Under the pieces are notes generated by a model, which did not search any database, was not told the DNA's origin, and was given only the letters and a program-made list of their open reading frames with translations. From Rhodoplanes sp963712435 (GTDB lineage: Bacteria > Pseudomonadota > Alphaproteobacteria > Rhizobiales > Xanthobacteraceae): DNA of 64,000 nucleotides. The translations under genes were made by a program, and so were the position numbers. Positions 36,650 to 46,122 of the stretch are shown here, in pieces (the stretch's first letter is position 1; the number at the start of each line of letters is the position of its first letter). The stretch is taken from assembly GCA_963712435.1 (NCBI GenBank), contig CAVQIB010000004.1:62001-126000 (forward strand). Reading direction: 5' to 3'.

Positions 36650-38632
36650 CTACTCCGCCGGTTGCAGCGCGGCTTTCGCCCTTGCCTTCGCCGGGCGCGG
36701 CGCGCCGATGCGCAAGCGGCGGTCGGACAGGGAGAGCGCGCCGCCGGCCGCCATGACCAGCGCGCCGAGCCAGATCAGCAGCACCAGCGGCTTGTAATAG
36801 GCCCGCACCGCGACTGCGCCGTCGGCGCTGATATCGCCGAGCGAAAGATAGAGCTGGCTCAAGCCGCGCGTCTTCAGCGCGGCCTCGGTGGTCGACATTT
36901 CGCGATGCGCGAAGGTCCGTTTCGCCGGCTCCATCACGCCGACGACCTTGCCGTCGCGCCGCACCGTGAAGGTCGCGACGAGCTCGCGGTAGTTTTCTCC
37001 GGCGCGCTGGGCCACGCCGTCGAAGCTCAGTTCGTAGCCGCTGAGCGCAAGCTTGTCGCCGACCTTGACCGCGACGATTTTCTCGCCGTTCCATTGCGAC
37101 TCGCCGATGACGCCGATCAGCGTCAGACCGATCCCCATATGGGCGAGCGCGGCGCCCCAGGCCGAGCGCGGGAGCCCGACGGCGCGGCGCAGCGCGGCCG
37201 CCGGCGCGCGGAACAAGCCGATGCGCTCGGCGACGTCGGTCAGGGCGCCGGCGATCACGAACACGGCAAGTCCGATGCCGAACGGGGCGAGCACGGGTTT
37301 GCCTTGCACGAGGAAGGTGACCACGAGGGCGATCACCGCGAGCGCGGCCGCGCCGATCAGCCGCTGCGAGACCGCGGCGAGGTCGCCGCGCTTCCAGGCG
37401 AGCAGCGGCCCGAACGGCATGGCGAGCAGCACGGGCACGATCAGGGGGCCGAAGGTCAGGTTGAAGAACGGCGCGCCGACCGAAATCTTCGCCCCGGTGA
37501 ACGCTTCCAGCGCGAGCGGGTAGAGCGTGCCCACCAGCACCGTGGCGCAGGCGGTGGTGAGAAAGAGATTATTGAAGACGAGCGCGCCTTCGCGCGAGAT
37601 CGGCGCGAACAATCCGCCCTGCTTGAGCATCGGCGCGCGCCAGGCGAACAGCGCAAGGCTGCCGCCGATGAAGAAGATCAGGATGGCGAGAATGAACACC
37701 CCGCGCGTGGGATCGGTCGCAAATGCGTGCACCGAGGTCAGCACGCCCGAGCGCACGAGGAAGGTGCCGATCAAGGAGAGCGAAAAGGCGAGGATCGCGA
37801 GCAGGATGGTCCATACCTTCAGCGCTTCGCGCTTTTCCATCACGAGGGCCGAATGCAGGAACGCGGTGCCCGCGAGCCAGGGCATCAAGGAGGCGTTCTC
37901 CACCGGGTCCCAGAACCACCAGCCGCCCCAGCCGAGCTCGTAATAGGCCCAGTAGGAGCCCATGGCGATGCCCAGCGTGAGGAACATCCAGGCGGCCAGC
38001 GTCCACGGGCGCACCCAGCGCGCCCAGGCGGCGTCGATGCGGCCGATCAGCAGCGCCGCCACGGCGAACGAGAAGCAAATCGAAAATCCGACATAGCCGA
38101 GATAGAGCAGCGGCGGGTGGATCGCGAGGCCGAGGTCCTGCAGGATCGGATTGAGGTCGCGCCCCTCGATCGGCGGCTGCGCCAGGCGCGCGAACGGGTT
38201 CGAGGTGAGCAGGATGAACAGATAGAACGCGATCGCGATCAACGACTGCACGGCGAGCACGCTTGCCTGCAAGGCGGCCGGGATGTTCCGGCCGAACACA
38301 GCGAGCAGCGCGCCGAAGAAGGCGAGGATGAGAACCCAGAGGAGCATCGAGCCCTCGTGGTTTCCCCAGACGCTCGTGATCTTGTAGACGAGCGGCATTG
38401 CGGAATGCGAGTTCTGCGCGACGTTCTCGACGCTGAAGTCGGATGTCACGTAAGCCGCGGTCAGGGCCGCGAACGAGGCCGCGACGCAGGCGAACTGCGC
38501 CACCGCCGTCGATCTCGCGACATCCATCAGAGCGCCGTCGCCCGTGCGTACGCCAATCAGCGGCACGCTCGCCTGGGCGAGCGCAATCGCCAGCGCGAGG
38601 ACGAGGGCGTAGTGGCCGAGTTCGGGAATCAC
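36650..38632 (-). CDS. ccmF: Heme lyase subunit CcmF (CycK)
   Basis: A 660-residue polytopic membrane protein of the cytochrome c haem lyase. The WWD domain is WGGWWFWDPVENASLMPWLAGTAFLHS; haem-ligand His residues appear in HEGSMLLW and in the early helices. Start is GTG 38632, which overlaps the ccmE stop (GTGA). Confidence 0.96.
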   Translation of the reverse strand: MIPELGHYALVLALAIALAQASVPLIGVRTGDGALMDVARSTAVAQFACVAASFAALTAAYVTSDFSVENVAQNSHSAMPLVYKITSVWGNHEGSMLLWVLILAFFGALLAVFGRNIPAALQASVLAVQSLIAIAFYLFILLTSNPFARLAQPPIEGRDLNPILQDLGLAIHPPLLYLGYVGFSICFSFAVAALLIGRIDAAWARWVRPWTLAAWMFLTLGIAMGSYWAYYELGWGGWWFWDPVENASLMPWLAGTAFLHSALVMEKREALKVWTILLAILAFSLSLIGTFLVRSGVLTSVHAFATDPTRGVFILAILIFFIGGSLALFAWRAPMLKQGGLFAPISREGALVFNNLFLTTACATVLVGTLYPLALEAFTGAKISVGAPFFNLTFGPLIVPVLLAMPFGPLLAWKRGDLAAVSQRLIGAAALAVIALVVTFLVQGKPVLAPFGIGLAVFVIAGALTDVAERIGLFRAPAAALRRAVGLPRSAWGAALAHMGIGLTLIGVIGESQWNGEKIVAVKVGDKLALSGYELSFDGVAQRAGENYRELVATFTVRRDGKVVGVMEPAKRTFAHREMSTTEAALKTRGLSQLYLSLGDISADGAVAVRAYYKPLVLLIWLGALVMAAGGALSLSDRRLRIGAPRPAKARAKAALQPAE

Positions 38633-39122
38633 TGCGCTGCTCCCGCGGCCGCGCCCGCGCCGCGCCGGGCGCTTGCGGCTTGTCGGCGTAGTCGCTCTGC
38701 CAGTGCCCCTGCTTCTTCAGCGCATCGGCGACCTCGCGCGGCATGTAGTTCTCGTCATGCTTGGCGAGCACGCCGTCGGCCTTGAACAGGCCGGGGCGCT
38801 CGATCACGCCCTCGGCGATGACGCCCTGGCCTTCCCGAAACAGATCGGGCAGCACGCCGGTATAGGCGACGGCGATCGCCTTGTTGCCGTCGGTCACCTC
38901 GAAGCGGACGGCGAGGTTTTCGCCCTTCACCACCGTTCCGGGCGCGACCAGGCCGCCGATGCGAAGGCGCGTGCCGGGCTGAATGCTTTTTTCGGCGAGC
39001 TCGGTCGGGGAATGGAAGAAGACGATCGAGTCGTTGAGGGCGTAGAGCACGAGCCCGACCGCCGCGGCGAGCACTGCGAGCGAGCCGGCGATCAGGGCGA
39101 AACGGCGCTGCTTACGGGTCAT
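38629..39122 (-). CDS. ccmE: Cytochrome c maturation heme chaperone CcmE (CycJ), one deletion near the C-terminus
   Basis: CcmE carries haem covalently on a His in the periplasm. RKQRRFALIAGSLAVLAAAVGLVLYAL is the anchor, followed by LRIGGLVAPGTVV, YTGVLPDLFREGQGVIAEG, and the haem-binding VLAKHDENYMP. After PQAPGA a lost base in a GC repeat throws the frame into ccmF; in the corrected frame the gene ends at 38629 with 164 residues, its TGA overlapping the ccmF start. The break is in the variable tail, so function should be unaffected if real. Confidence 0.92.
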
Positions 39123-39147
39123 GCGTCGCACTCTCGGTCGCCAATCG

Positions 39148-40327
39148 TCATCCCTCGACCCCCAGCGCCTTCACGCCAGTGTCGAGGCGCTGCAGCTTGT
39201 CGGCGTCGTCGGCGAGCGCGCGCCGGGCGTCGGTCGCCGCCGCGCGCGCCTTGTCGCGCTCCCCGAGCACCAGATAGGAGCGCACCAGACGCAGCCAAGA
39301 GTCGACATCGGAGCCGTTTTCCGCGAGGCGGGCGGCCAGCCGCTCGACCATGCCGAGCGCCATGTCGCGCTGCTCGGTCGTCAAGTCGGGGGACGCGTTG
39401 TCCGCAGCCCCTTTGCCGGCGGACTCTTTGTCGGCGGACGGCGGAGGGGGCGGCGCCGGCGACGGCCGGCTCGCCGAGCGCCGCGATCGCCTGCTGCACG
39501 AACCCGATCCAGGGCGCGCCCTCGGGCGCCCGCGCGATCATGGCTTCCCAGATGCGGCGGGCTTCCTCGTTCTGGCCCGCCTGCTTGGCGGCAAGGCCGA
39601 TATAGAGCGTCGCGGTGAGGTTGTCGCGTTCGAGTTCGAGCGCGCGCTCGAACTCCGTCTTGGCGGCAGGCGTGACGACGCCGCCGCCCGCCGCCACCAG
39701 CGCCTCGCCGAGCGCGGAGACCCGCTCGGCGGTCGCGCCGAGCACGCGGATCGCGTTGCTGCGCGCCTTGACCGCTTCGTCGAAGCGCTCCAACCGCATA
39801 TAGGCGGGGCCGAGCACCTCCCAACCGCGCCCATCATCCGGATTGCGCTCGAGATGCGCCTCGACTTGCAGGATCAAAGACGCCAGCGTCGTGATGTCAT
39901 TGGCCGCGACGGGCGCGCCTCCGCGGGCGAGGCGGGCCGCAAGCGGCTGCCCGGGCAGCTGCGGGGAGCCGAGCGCGAGATAGGCTGCAATGGCGCCGAG
40001 CGGCAGCGCGATCAGCGCCGCAATGGACGCAACCCGCCACGGGCGCAGGCTCGCGCGGGCCTCCGGCTGACCGGGTTGCGCCGCCGCCGCCGTGTCGGCG
40101 CGTTCCGCCGCCGCGAGCAGCCGGCGCGATATCTCGATGCGGGCCGCCTCGGCTTCCTTTGGCGCAATCGCGCCGCGTGCGAGATCGCGATCGATCTCCG
40201 CAAGCTGGTCGCGATAGACGGCCATGTCGCCGGCGGCGGCAGGTGGAGGCCCCCGCCTGAACAGCGGGCTGACGACGATGAGCATCGCCGCAGCGGTCAT
40301 CAGCCCCAAAGCCAACCAAAACGTCAT
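39148..40327 (-). CDS. ccmI: Cytochrome c maturation protein CcmI (CycH), one insertion
   Basis: CcmI delivers apocytochromes to the haem lyase. Two N-terminal helices surround a cytoplasmic loop with YRDQLAEIDRDLARGAI; then a periplasmic TPR domain (GRGWEVLGPAYMRLERFDEA, ATLYIGLAAKQAGQNEEARRIW, PWIGFVQQAI). An extra base near 39445, in the low-complexity linker after AVAGAAP, separates the last 90 residues (ending GVKALGVEG), which include a further TPR-like helix pair. Corrected length 392 residues. Confidence 0.92.
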
Positions 40328-40520
40328 TAGGCGAATCTCGGCCTGCGCAGCCCCCTTGGCCCACGGCCACAGACCATGGCGAGCCCCATTCTGGCTTTAA
40401 CAAATATCAAAAACCGAACAGCGTTGCGCGTTCAGTTTCACAAACGCCATGCCCGGCGCGAGGCCGGGCATGCAACAAGGATCAGTCACGCGCCGCCTCC
40501 CGGCAACCAGGAGACGCGGA

Positions 40521-41496
40521 TCAGCGCGTCTGCTGAATGGCCGAAAGCAGCCATGCGCCATTGTGAGCACGGCGGAACGTCCACACCTCGGTGACCGTCT
40601 GCGGATCGTCGCTTCCGCCGACCAGGCGGCCGCTCGCGCGCTCGACGGTGCGGTCGACCAGCGAATAGCGCATGGCCACCGTGGCGTATTCCGCGTCGCC
40701 TTCGCGCCAGGCCTCGGCAAGGTCGCCCTGCTCGAGCTTGACGTCGGACACCTTGTTCACTTCGCCGCGGCTCGCATTTTGCGCGAGCTCCTCGGAGAAA
40801 TAGGACAGCATTTCCGGGGTCACCCGCGCGCGTAGCGCATTCAGGTCCTCGGCGCTGTACGCTTCCTGGATTTCACCGAGCAGCCGCTCGAAGGCCTGAT
40901 AATCCGCAGGACCGATCTCGACCGGCTGCAAGCCGCCCGCGGCCGCCGCCGGCGCCGCAGAGGCCGCGCCGCCGCCGCCGAGCGAGCCGAGAGCGGACCG
41001 GTTCAGGCCGAAATCGCGGAGCGCGGGGCCGCCCGCCAGTGCGGGCTGACGCCGTCTGCCCTGCCACATGCGGAACAGCAGCACGCCGACAAGGGCGACC
41101 AGGCCGACTTGCAGAAGGAGGCCGAGAACCGAGGCGAAGCCGGCCAGACCGCCGAACAGGCCATTGCCAAACAGAAGGCCCAGCAAGCCGGCGCCGAGAA
41201 AGCCTGCCGCAAGTCCGCCGAGCAGGCCGCCGCCGAACAGCCCGGGACGATTCGCCGTGCCCATCCCCGGCGTCGGACGCGTCTGAGCGCCCGGCTGGAC
41301 GATGGACCGCTCCATGGGCGCGGTCGCGCCGGGCGTGGTGCGTGTGGCGGGCGGCGCGCTGAAGGTGCGCGAGCCGCGGCTGCCGAAGCTCGATCCGCCG
41401 CCGACGCGGGCGTCGGCGTAGTCGGCCGCGCCGAGCGCCAGTCCCGACATCAAGGCAAACGCCGCGAGCAGCGGACGCAGACGAAAACGAAACATG
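40521..41496 (-). CDS. Tim44-like domain membrane protein
   Basis: A 325-residue protein: signal/anchor residues (LLAAFALMSGLALGAADYADARVGG), a Gly-rich hydrophobic middle (GGLLGGLAAGFLGAGLLGLLFG, about residues 95-150), and a C-terminal Tim44/MBA1-like domain (DYQAFERLLGEIQEAYSAEDLNALRARVTPEM, then VTEVWTFRRAHNGAWLLSAIQQ). The start at 41496 has GGGAGG upstream. Homologues are common in alphaproteobacteria, possibly acting in membrane protein assembly. Unknown function here. Confidence 0.85.
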
Positions 41497-41658
41497 GTTG
41501 ACCTCCCACGCCCAAAAAAAGGGCGAACGTCTCGATCCCTTATATCGGGTGGCCTGCGGCGAATGAAAACGCGTTGGAATGCCGCAACCGGGCCGTGCCG
41601 GCCGCCGCGTCCTTGGCTCGTATTTCCTTTTGCGCCGAGCAGCTTACGACGCCCATAC

Positions 41659-43164
41659 TCAGCGCCTTCCCGGACCGGTCGCCTGCTTTGCTTCGCGCCA
41701 ATCCAGCTCGGCGCCTGCAACTTCCGGTCCGTTATCGATGTCGCGATCCGATCTCTGGTCGAGCGCTTGATCCCGGCCCTTGGACCGTTCGCCCACTTTT
41801 TTTGACTTCGCCTCTGCGGCGCCGGGCTCCGCCGGCTCCGGCTTGGCGAGCCGCGCGCGTGCGCGGCGCTGCGCCTGCGTGGCCTCGATCTCCTCGCGCC
41901 AATTGCGGACATAGAAATGCGCTTGGGCGAACACCCGGCCGAGCCGCCCGCCCGCCCATACGAGATCATAGGGCAGGAACTGGCGCCAGCTGTCGTCGTT
42001 TTCCGCGATCGCCCGGGCGATCAGGTTGCCGGCAATGGCGCTCGTGTTGATGCCGTGGCCGGCAAATGCGCTCGCAACCCACAGGCCCGGCGAGACCTCC
42101 CCGATCTGCGGCATCCGGTGCACGGCGAAGCCCATCGTGCCCGACCATGCGGAGGCGATCGCGACCTCGCCGAGCTGCGGATAGGTGCGCGCAATGGCGG
42201 CCTTGAACGTCTCGCCGACACGGCGGGGATCGCGGCCGAAGGGACCGCCGCCGCCCGCCCACATCAGGCGGTCGTGATCCACGATGCGGTAGTGATAATT
42301 GGCAAAGCGCGAGTTGCTGACCGCCCCGTTATAGGCGATCGCTCCCGAGAGGCGCTCGCCGAGCGGTTCGGTCACCGCAACATGGCTCGTGACCGGGAGG
42401 AGCGTCTCGGCGAGCCGCGGCATCACGCCCCCGATATGCGTATTGCCGGCGAGTACGACGTGGCTCGCGCGCACCAGCGCCGACGGGGTCAGCACGCGCT
42501 TGCGCACGCCGGCCGGATCGATCTCCATCGCCTGGGTGCGCTCGAAAATCCGCGCGCCGGCCTCCTCGGCGGCGCGGGCGAGCCCGAGCGCATAATTGAG
42601 CGGATGGATGTGGAAGGCGTGCGGATAGTGGATGGCGTGGAAATAGCGCTCGCTGCGCAAGACGTCGCGCACGCGCTCGGTCGGCCAGCCCTCCACGGAC
42701 GCGCCGAATTCCTGCCCGAGCAGGCCGACCAGCGCGATCATCTCGTCGCCGCTGTCGACCTTGGATACGTCGAGCCAGCCGCGGCCCAGTTGCACCGCGG
42801 GCATGTCGCACTCGTCGACGGTCGTGCGGACATATTCCAGTCCGGCTTCCGCCAGCGCCCAGAGCGTCTTCGCCTGATCGAGCCCGACCCGTTCGACGAT
42901 CTTTCGAATGTCGGCGGCAAAGCCGGGGAGAACGAAACCGCAATTGCGTCCAGAGGCGTTCCAGGCGACGCGCTTCGCCTCGAGCACGACGACCGACCAG
43001 CCGAGCCGGGCGATTTCACGGGCGGCGGTCAGGCCGGCAAGCCCGCCGCCGATCACGCAGACATCGACATCGAGATCGGCCGCGAGCGGCGGCCGCTCAG
43101 GCGCGGCGACCGCCGTCGCGGCGTACCAGCTCCGCCCATAGTCTTCCGCCGCTCCGTCCTGCAT
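41659..43164 (-). CDS. FAD-dependent amine/amino-acid oxidoreductase (DAO family)
   Basis: A 501-residue flavoprotein. The dinucleotide motif VCVIGGGLAGLTAAREIARLG with VVVLEAKRVAWNASGRNCGFVLPG resembles gamma-glutamylputrescine oxidase (PuuB) and related enzymes. GRDPRRVGETFKAAI and SGTMGFAVHRMPQIG with FAGHGINTSAIAGNLIA complete the FAD domain. The final 65 residues are a charged, low-complexity extension not expected in the family. Substrate unknown; no polyamine genes nearby. Confidence 0.85.
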   Translation of the reverse strand: MQDGAAEDYGRSWYAATAVAAPERPPLAADLDVDVCVIGGGLAGLTAAREIARLGWSVVVLEAKRVAWNASGRNCGFVLPGFAADIRKIVERVGLDQAKTLWALAEAGLEYVRTTVDECDMPAVQLGRGWLDVSKVDSGDEMIALVGLLGQEFGASVEGWPTERVRDVLRSERYFHAIHYPHAFHIHPLNYALGLARAAEEAGARIFERTQAMEIDPAGVRKRVLTPSALVRASHVVLAGNTHIGGVMPRLAETLLPVTSHVAVTEPLGERLSGAIAYNGAVSNSRFANYHYRIVDHDRLMWAGGGGPFGRDPRRVGETFKAAIARTYPQLGEVAIASAWSGTMGFAVHRMPQIGEVSPGLWVASAFAGHGINTSAIAGNLIARAIAENDDSWRQFLPYDLVWAGGRLGRVFAQAHFYVRNWREEIEATQAQRRARARLAKPEPAEPGAAEAKSKKVGERSKGRDQALDQRSDRDIDNGPEVAGAELDWREAKQATGPGRR

Positions 43165-43248
43165 CCGACCTCGCTCGATCGATCCGGGTGTTGCTCGCTA
43201 CTAACGCCTAATTGGCGCTTTTTTCCAGCCGAGCGATCCGGCGGCTAC

Positions 43249-43410
43249 AGCGTGATGAAATGGCTTCGAATCGACCAACTCCCGGCGTCATCGCCCGCGC
43301 AAGCGGGCGATCCAGTAAACACAATGCTTTTCGGTGTTTACTGGATGCCCCGCCTGCGCGGGGCATGACCACAGAGGGTGGGATGATCCAAGGTAAAATC
43401 ACCACGCTCT
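43249..43410. repeat. Dispersed hairpin repeat, copy D (most complete)
   Basis: It runs from AGCGTGATGAAATGGCTTC to AAATCACCACGCTCT, whose reverse complement resembles the start, so the element has imperfect terminal inverted repeats of about 28 bases. Inside are the hairpin CGCCCGCGCAAGCGGGCG, GATCCAGTAAACAC and its mirror GTTTACTGGATG. The element is about 162 bases, non-coding, MITE-like. Its right end provides the nusB stop codon. Confidence 0.85.
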
Positions 43411-43927
43411 AGCCTTCGCCCGCTCCGGGGGAGGCGGCAGGGTCCGGCCGCTGCCCGAACTCCGCGGCGCGCACCTGGTGAGCGATCTGGTCGAGCACGG
43501 CGTTCACCATGCCGGTTTCGTCGCGATCGACAAAGGCGCTTGCGACATCGACATATTCCGAGATCACCACGCGGGCGGGGATGTCGTGGCGCTTGTCGAG
43601 TTCGTAAGCGCCGGCGCGCAGCACCGAGCGCAGGATCGCCTCGACCCGTTTCAGGGGCCAGCCGGCGGCGAGCACATGGTCGACGAGCGGATCGAGCCGC
43701 CGCTGTTCGGCGACGACCCCGGTCACGATCTCGCGAAAAAAGCCGGCTTCCGCCGGCAGATACTGCTCGCCTTCGATCTCGTAGCCGATCCAGTGGCGCT
43801 CGAAATCGGCCAGGATGTCCTGCAGCGACGTGCCGGCGATATCCATCTGGTACAGCGCCTGAACCGCCGCAAGCCGCGCCGCGCCGCGCCGATTGGCTTT
43901 GCGCGGCGACTGGGCGGGACCGGTCAC
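43409..43927 (-). CDS. nusB: Transcription antitermination factor NusB
   Basis: 172 residues. RRGAARLAAVQALYQMDIAG at the N-terminus, LRSVLRAGAYELDKRHDIPARVVISEYVDVASAFVD in the core. It binds boxA RNA with NusE during rRNA transcription. Overlaps ribH by 4 bases. The TAG stop at 43409-43411 overlaps the end of repeat copy D, so the last few residues may have been set by the repeat. Confidence 0.95.
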   Translation of the reverse strand: MTGPAQSPRKANRRGAARLAAVQALYQMDIAGTSLQDILADFERHWIGYEIEGEQYLPAEAGFFREIVTGVVAEQRRLDPLVDHVLAAGWPLKRVEAILRSVLRAGAYELDKRHDIPARVVISEYVDVASAFVDRDETGMVNAVLDQIAHQVRAAEFGQRPDPAASPGAGEG

Positions 43928-44430
43928 GGCTCGCCCCGGGGATTCTGCAAATGGCGCTTCACGTGGACGAGCGCGAGCGCGGCGGTCGCGGCGACGCCGC
44001 CCTTGTCTCCCTCGTCGGGATCGGCGCGCACTTTCGCCTGCGCCGGCGTGTCGACGGTGAGAATGCCGTTGCCGATCGGCACCCGGCGCCGCACGGCGAG
44101 ATCCATCAAAGCGCGCGCGGACTCCCCGGCCACGATCTCGTAATGGCTGGTCTCGCCGCGAATGACGCAGCCGAGCGCGACGATCGCGTCATAGGGCAGA
44201 CGCCGCGCATGGATCGGCGCGTCGAACGCCATGGCGACGGCTTGGGCGACTTCCAGCGCGCCCGGCACCGTCACGATGTCCCATTCGACTTGCGCCGCGT
44301 CGAGCACGCGCCGTGCGCCTTCGAGCAGCGCATCGGCGATGTTGCCGTAATAGCGTCCCTCGACGACGAGAACGCGCGCGCCCGGCAGCGGCTCGAGATT
44401 GACGTGAAACGAGGTGCGTGGTCCGGCCAT
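43924..44430 (-). CDS. ribH: 6,7-dimethyl-8-ribityllumazine synthase
   Basis: 168 residues. VVEGRYYGNIADALLEGARRVL, VPGALEVAQAVAMAF, IVALGCVIRGETSHYEIVAGESARALMDLAV and PIGNGILTVDTPAQA are the standard motifs. It supplies the substrate of riboflavin synthase, whose gene is directly upstream. 30-base gap to ribE. Confidence 0.96.
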   Translation of the reverse strand: MAGPRTSFHVNLEPLPGARVLVVEGRYYGNIADALLEGARRVLDAAQVEWDIVTVPGALEVAQAVAMAFDAPIHARRLPYDAIVALGCVIRGETSHYEIVAGESARALMDLAVRRRVPIGNGILTVDTPAQAKVRADPDEGDKGGVAATAALALVHVKRHLQNPRGEP

Positions 44431-44460
44431 GTGTTTTCCTGCGCGCCGCCGTGAGTGGTT

Positions 44461-45066
44461 CTACCGGGCCTCGATCAGGCGAGCGGCGTACCGCGCCATG
44501 AGATCGACTTCAAGGTTGACGCGACCGCCGCGCGCAAGCGCGCCGAATGTCGTTACAGCAAGCGTATGCGGAATGATCAGCACCGTGAACGCGTCGCCGG
44601 CGACCTCGTTCACGGTCAGCGAGACGCCATCGAGCGCGACCGAGCCTTTGGCGGCGATGAAACGGGAGAGCTGCGCCGGCGCTCGGAACGTAAGTCGCGC
44701 GGTCTCGGTGCAATCCTCGCGCTCCGCCACCTCGGCGAGCCCGTCGATATGCCCGGTGACGAGATGGCCGCCGAGCTCGTCGCCGATCTTGAGCGAGCGT
44801 TCGAGATTGATGCGGTCGCCCTTCGCCCAGCTTCCGACGGTGGTCACGCGCAGCGTTTCCGGCGCGGCGTCGACCGCAAACCAGGCGCGCCCGCCGGCCT
44901 CGCCCGTGTCCACGACGGTCAGGCAGACCCCGCTGCAGGCGATCGACGCGCCGATTGCGATCGAGGCGCGGTCGTAGCGGCAGGCGATCGTCAGCCGACG
45001 CAGCTCCGCCGCCCGCGGCGAAACCGCGATCACCTCGCCCATATCGGTGACGATGCCGGTGAACAT
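44461..45066 (-). CDS. ribE: Riboflavin synthase alpha chain
   Basis: 201 residues with two lumazine-binding barrels: MFTGIVTDMGEV at the start, GVCLTVVDTG, HLVTGHIDG in the first half and GVSLTVNEV in the second. First gene of the ribE-ribH-nusB set. No FMN riboswitch is recognisable in the 126 bases before the tRNA. Confidence 0.96.
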   Translation of the reverse strand: MFTGIVTDMGEVIAVSPRAAELRRLTIACRYDRASIAIGASIACSGVCLTVVDTGEAGGRAWFAVDAAPETLRVTTVGSWAKGDRINLERSLKIGDELGGHLVTGHIDGLAEVAEREDCTETARLTFRAPAQLSRFIAAKGSVALDGVSLTVNEVAGDAFTVLIIPHTLAVTTFGALARGGRVNLEVDLMARYAARLIEAR

Positions 45067-45192
45067 GCGGTTCCCATCGACGCGCGCGCAAGCGCGCTTG
45101 CCTTACGGGAGCACGACGGCAATTGCAAACAATGCGACGAAGTCGACGGAAACGTCACGCGGGCGCCGCGGAAAGCGCAGCGTCCTTAAATC

Positions 45193-45269
45193 TGGCGGGA
45201 GCGACGGGACTCGAACCCGCGACCTTCGGCGTGACAGGCCGACGCTCTAACCAACTGAGCTACGCCCCC
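45193..45269 (-). tRNA. tRNA-Asp (GTC)
   Basis: On the minus strand: acceptor GGGGGCG/CGCTCCC with discriminator G and encoded CCA; D-arm AGCTCAGTTGGTTAGAGC; anticodon loop CTGTCAC giving GTC; T-arm GCGGGTTCGAGTCCCGT. Confidence 0.96.
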
Positions 45270-45552
45270 GGACCGCGATTTGCCCGATCATAGCGGACGC
45301 GCTGAGATAAGTCCCGGTCCAAATGAAGTCAAGTTGGTGTCCGGGCTCAGGGCAGGTCAGGAGACAGGTCGCCGCGCTGATGGCGCGGCCTGGCATCGCG
45401 TCGAGGCCCGGATTCATTGGGAAATGCGCGCAAGACCCACAAAAAAGCCAGGAAAAATGGGCTTTTCCTGCAATTTACTGCTGGCTAAAGCGCGAGAATC
45501 ATATATTTGACGGGGGTTTTCGCGGTCTTTGGTCCGCAAATGGAGGACTTCT

Positions 45553-45846
45553 ATGGCTAAGGTGGCCCAACCTACTGTGACCCTCAAGCATATCGCCGCG
45601 GCGCTCGCCGCCGAGCACGAACTCGCCAAGAAGCAGTCGGAAGCTATTCTCAACGACATGATCGGCCTGCTGGTGAAGCACCTGAAGAAGGGCGATCGCG
45701 TCCGCATCGGCGGGCTCGGCATCCTGCAGGTCAGGAAGCGCGCCGCCCGGATGGGACGCAATCCGGCGACCGGCCAACCGATCAAGATCAAGGCGAGCAA
45801 GAAGGTGGCTTTCCGCGCCGCCAAGGAGCTCAAGGAATCGATCTAA
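45553..45846 (+). CDS. HU family DNA-binding protein
   Basis: 97 residues. LKHIAAALAAEHELAKKQSEAILNDM is the helical body; GDRVRIGGLGILQVRKRAARMGRNPATGQPIKI is the beta-arm with the DNA-intercalating Pro. The start at 45553 is set by TGGAGGA at 45541-45547. The 283 bases upstream hold no gene. Confidence 0.95.
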   Translation: MAKVAQPTVTLKHIAAALAAEHELAKKQSEAILNDMIGLLVKHLKKGDRVRIGGLGILQVRKRAARMGRNPATGQPIKIKASKKVAFRAAKELKESI

Positions 45847-46122
45847 GCGCGCGACCCGCATCCGTCGCGACGCGCCGCGCGGCGGCTCTTGTCGGGTCGT
45901 CCCACGCTCCAGGTTGCAAGCGGCGGCTCGCCGCGCCGGCATGTATCCGCGCGGCGGCGCCGTTTGCGATCGACTTTGACCGGCGGACGCTGCCGTACCC
46001 GGTTCTCAGAGAACTCCGGTCGGTTGATAGCAGCTGGCGCTTCCGCCCGTCCCATCACGCCGCTTCGTCATGCGATGACTGCAAAGCCCGCGCGCGCAGG
46101 CGTCAGCCCGCCTGCGCAGCCT

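Noticed and set aside
36104..38785. 893-residue open frame on the plus strand opposite ccmF
   Set aside because: Arg/His/Gln-rich composition typical of an antisense shadow in GC-rich DNA; ccmF on the other strand has clear family motifs.
17641..43410. CRISPR array from the repeated hairpins
   Set aside because: The copies are single, kilobases apart and lack regular spacers.
45067..45192. FMN riboswitch upstream of ribE
   Set aside because: No conserved RFN blocks in the short gap, which is followed directly by tRNA-Asp.
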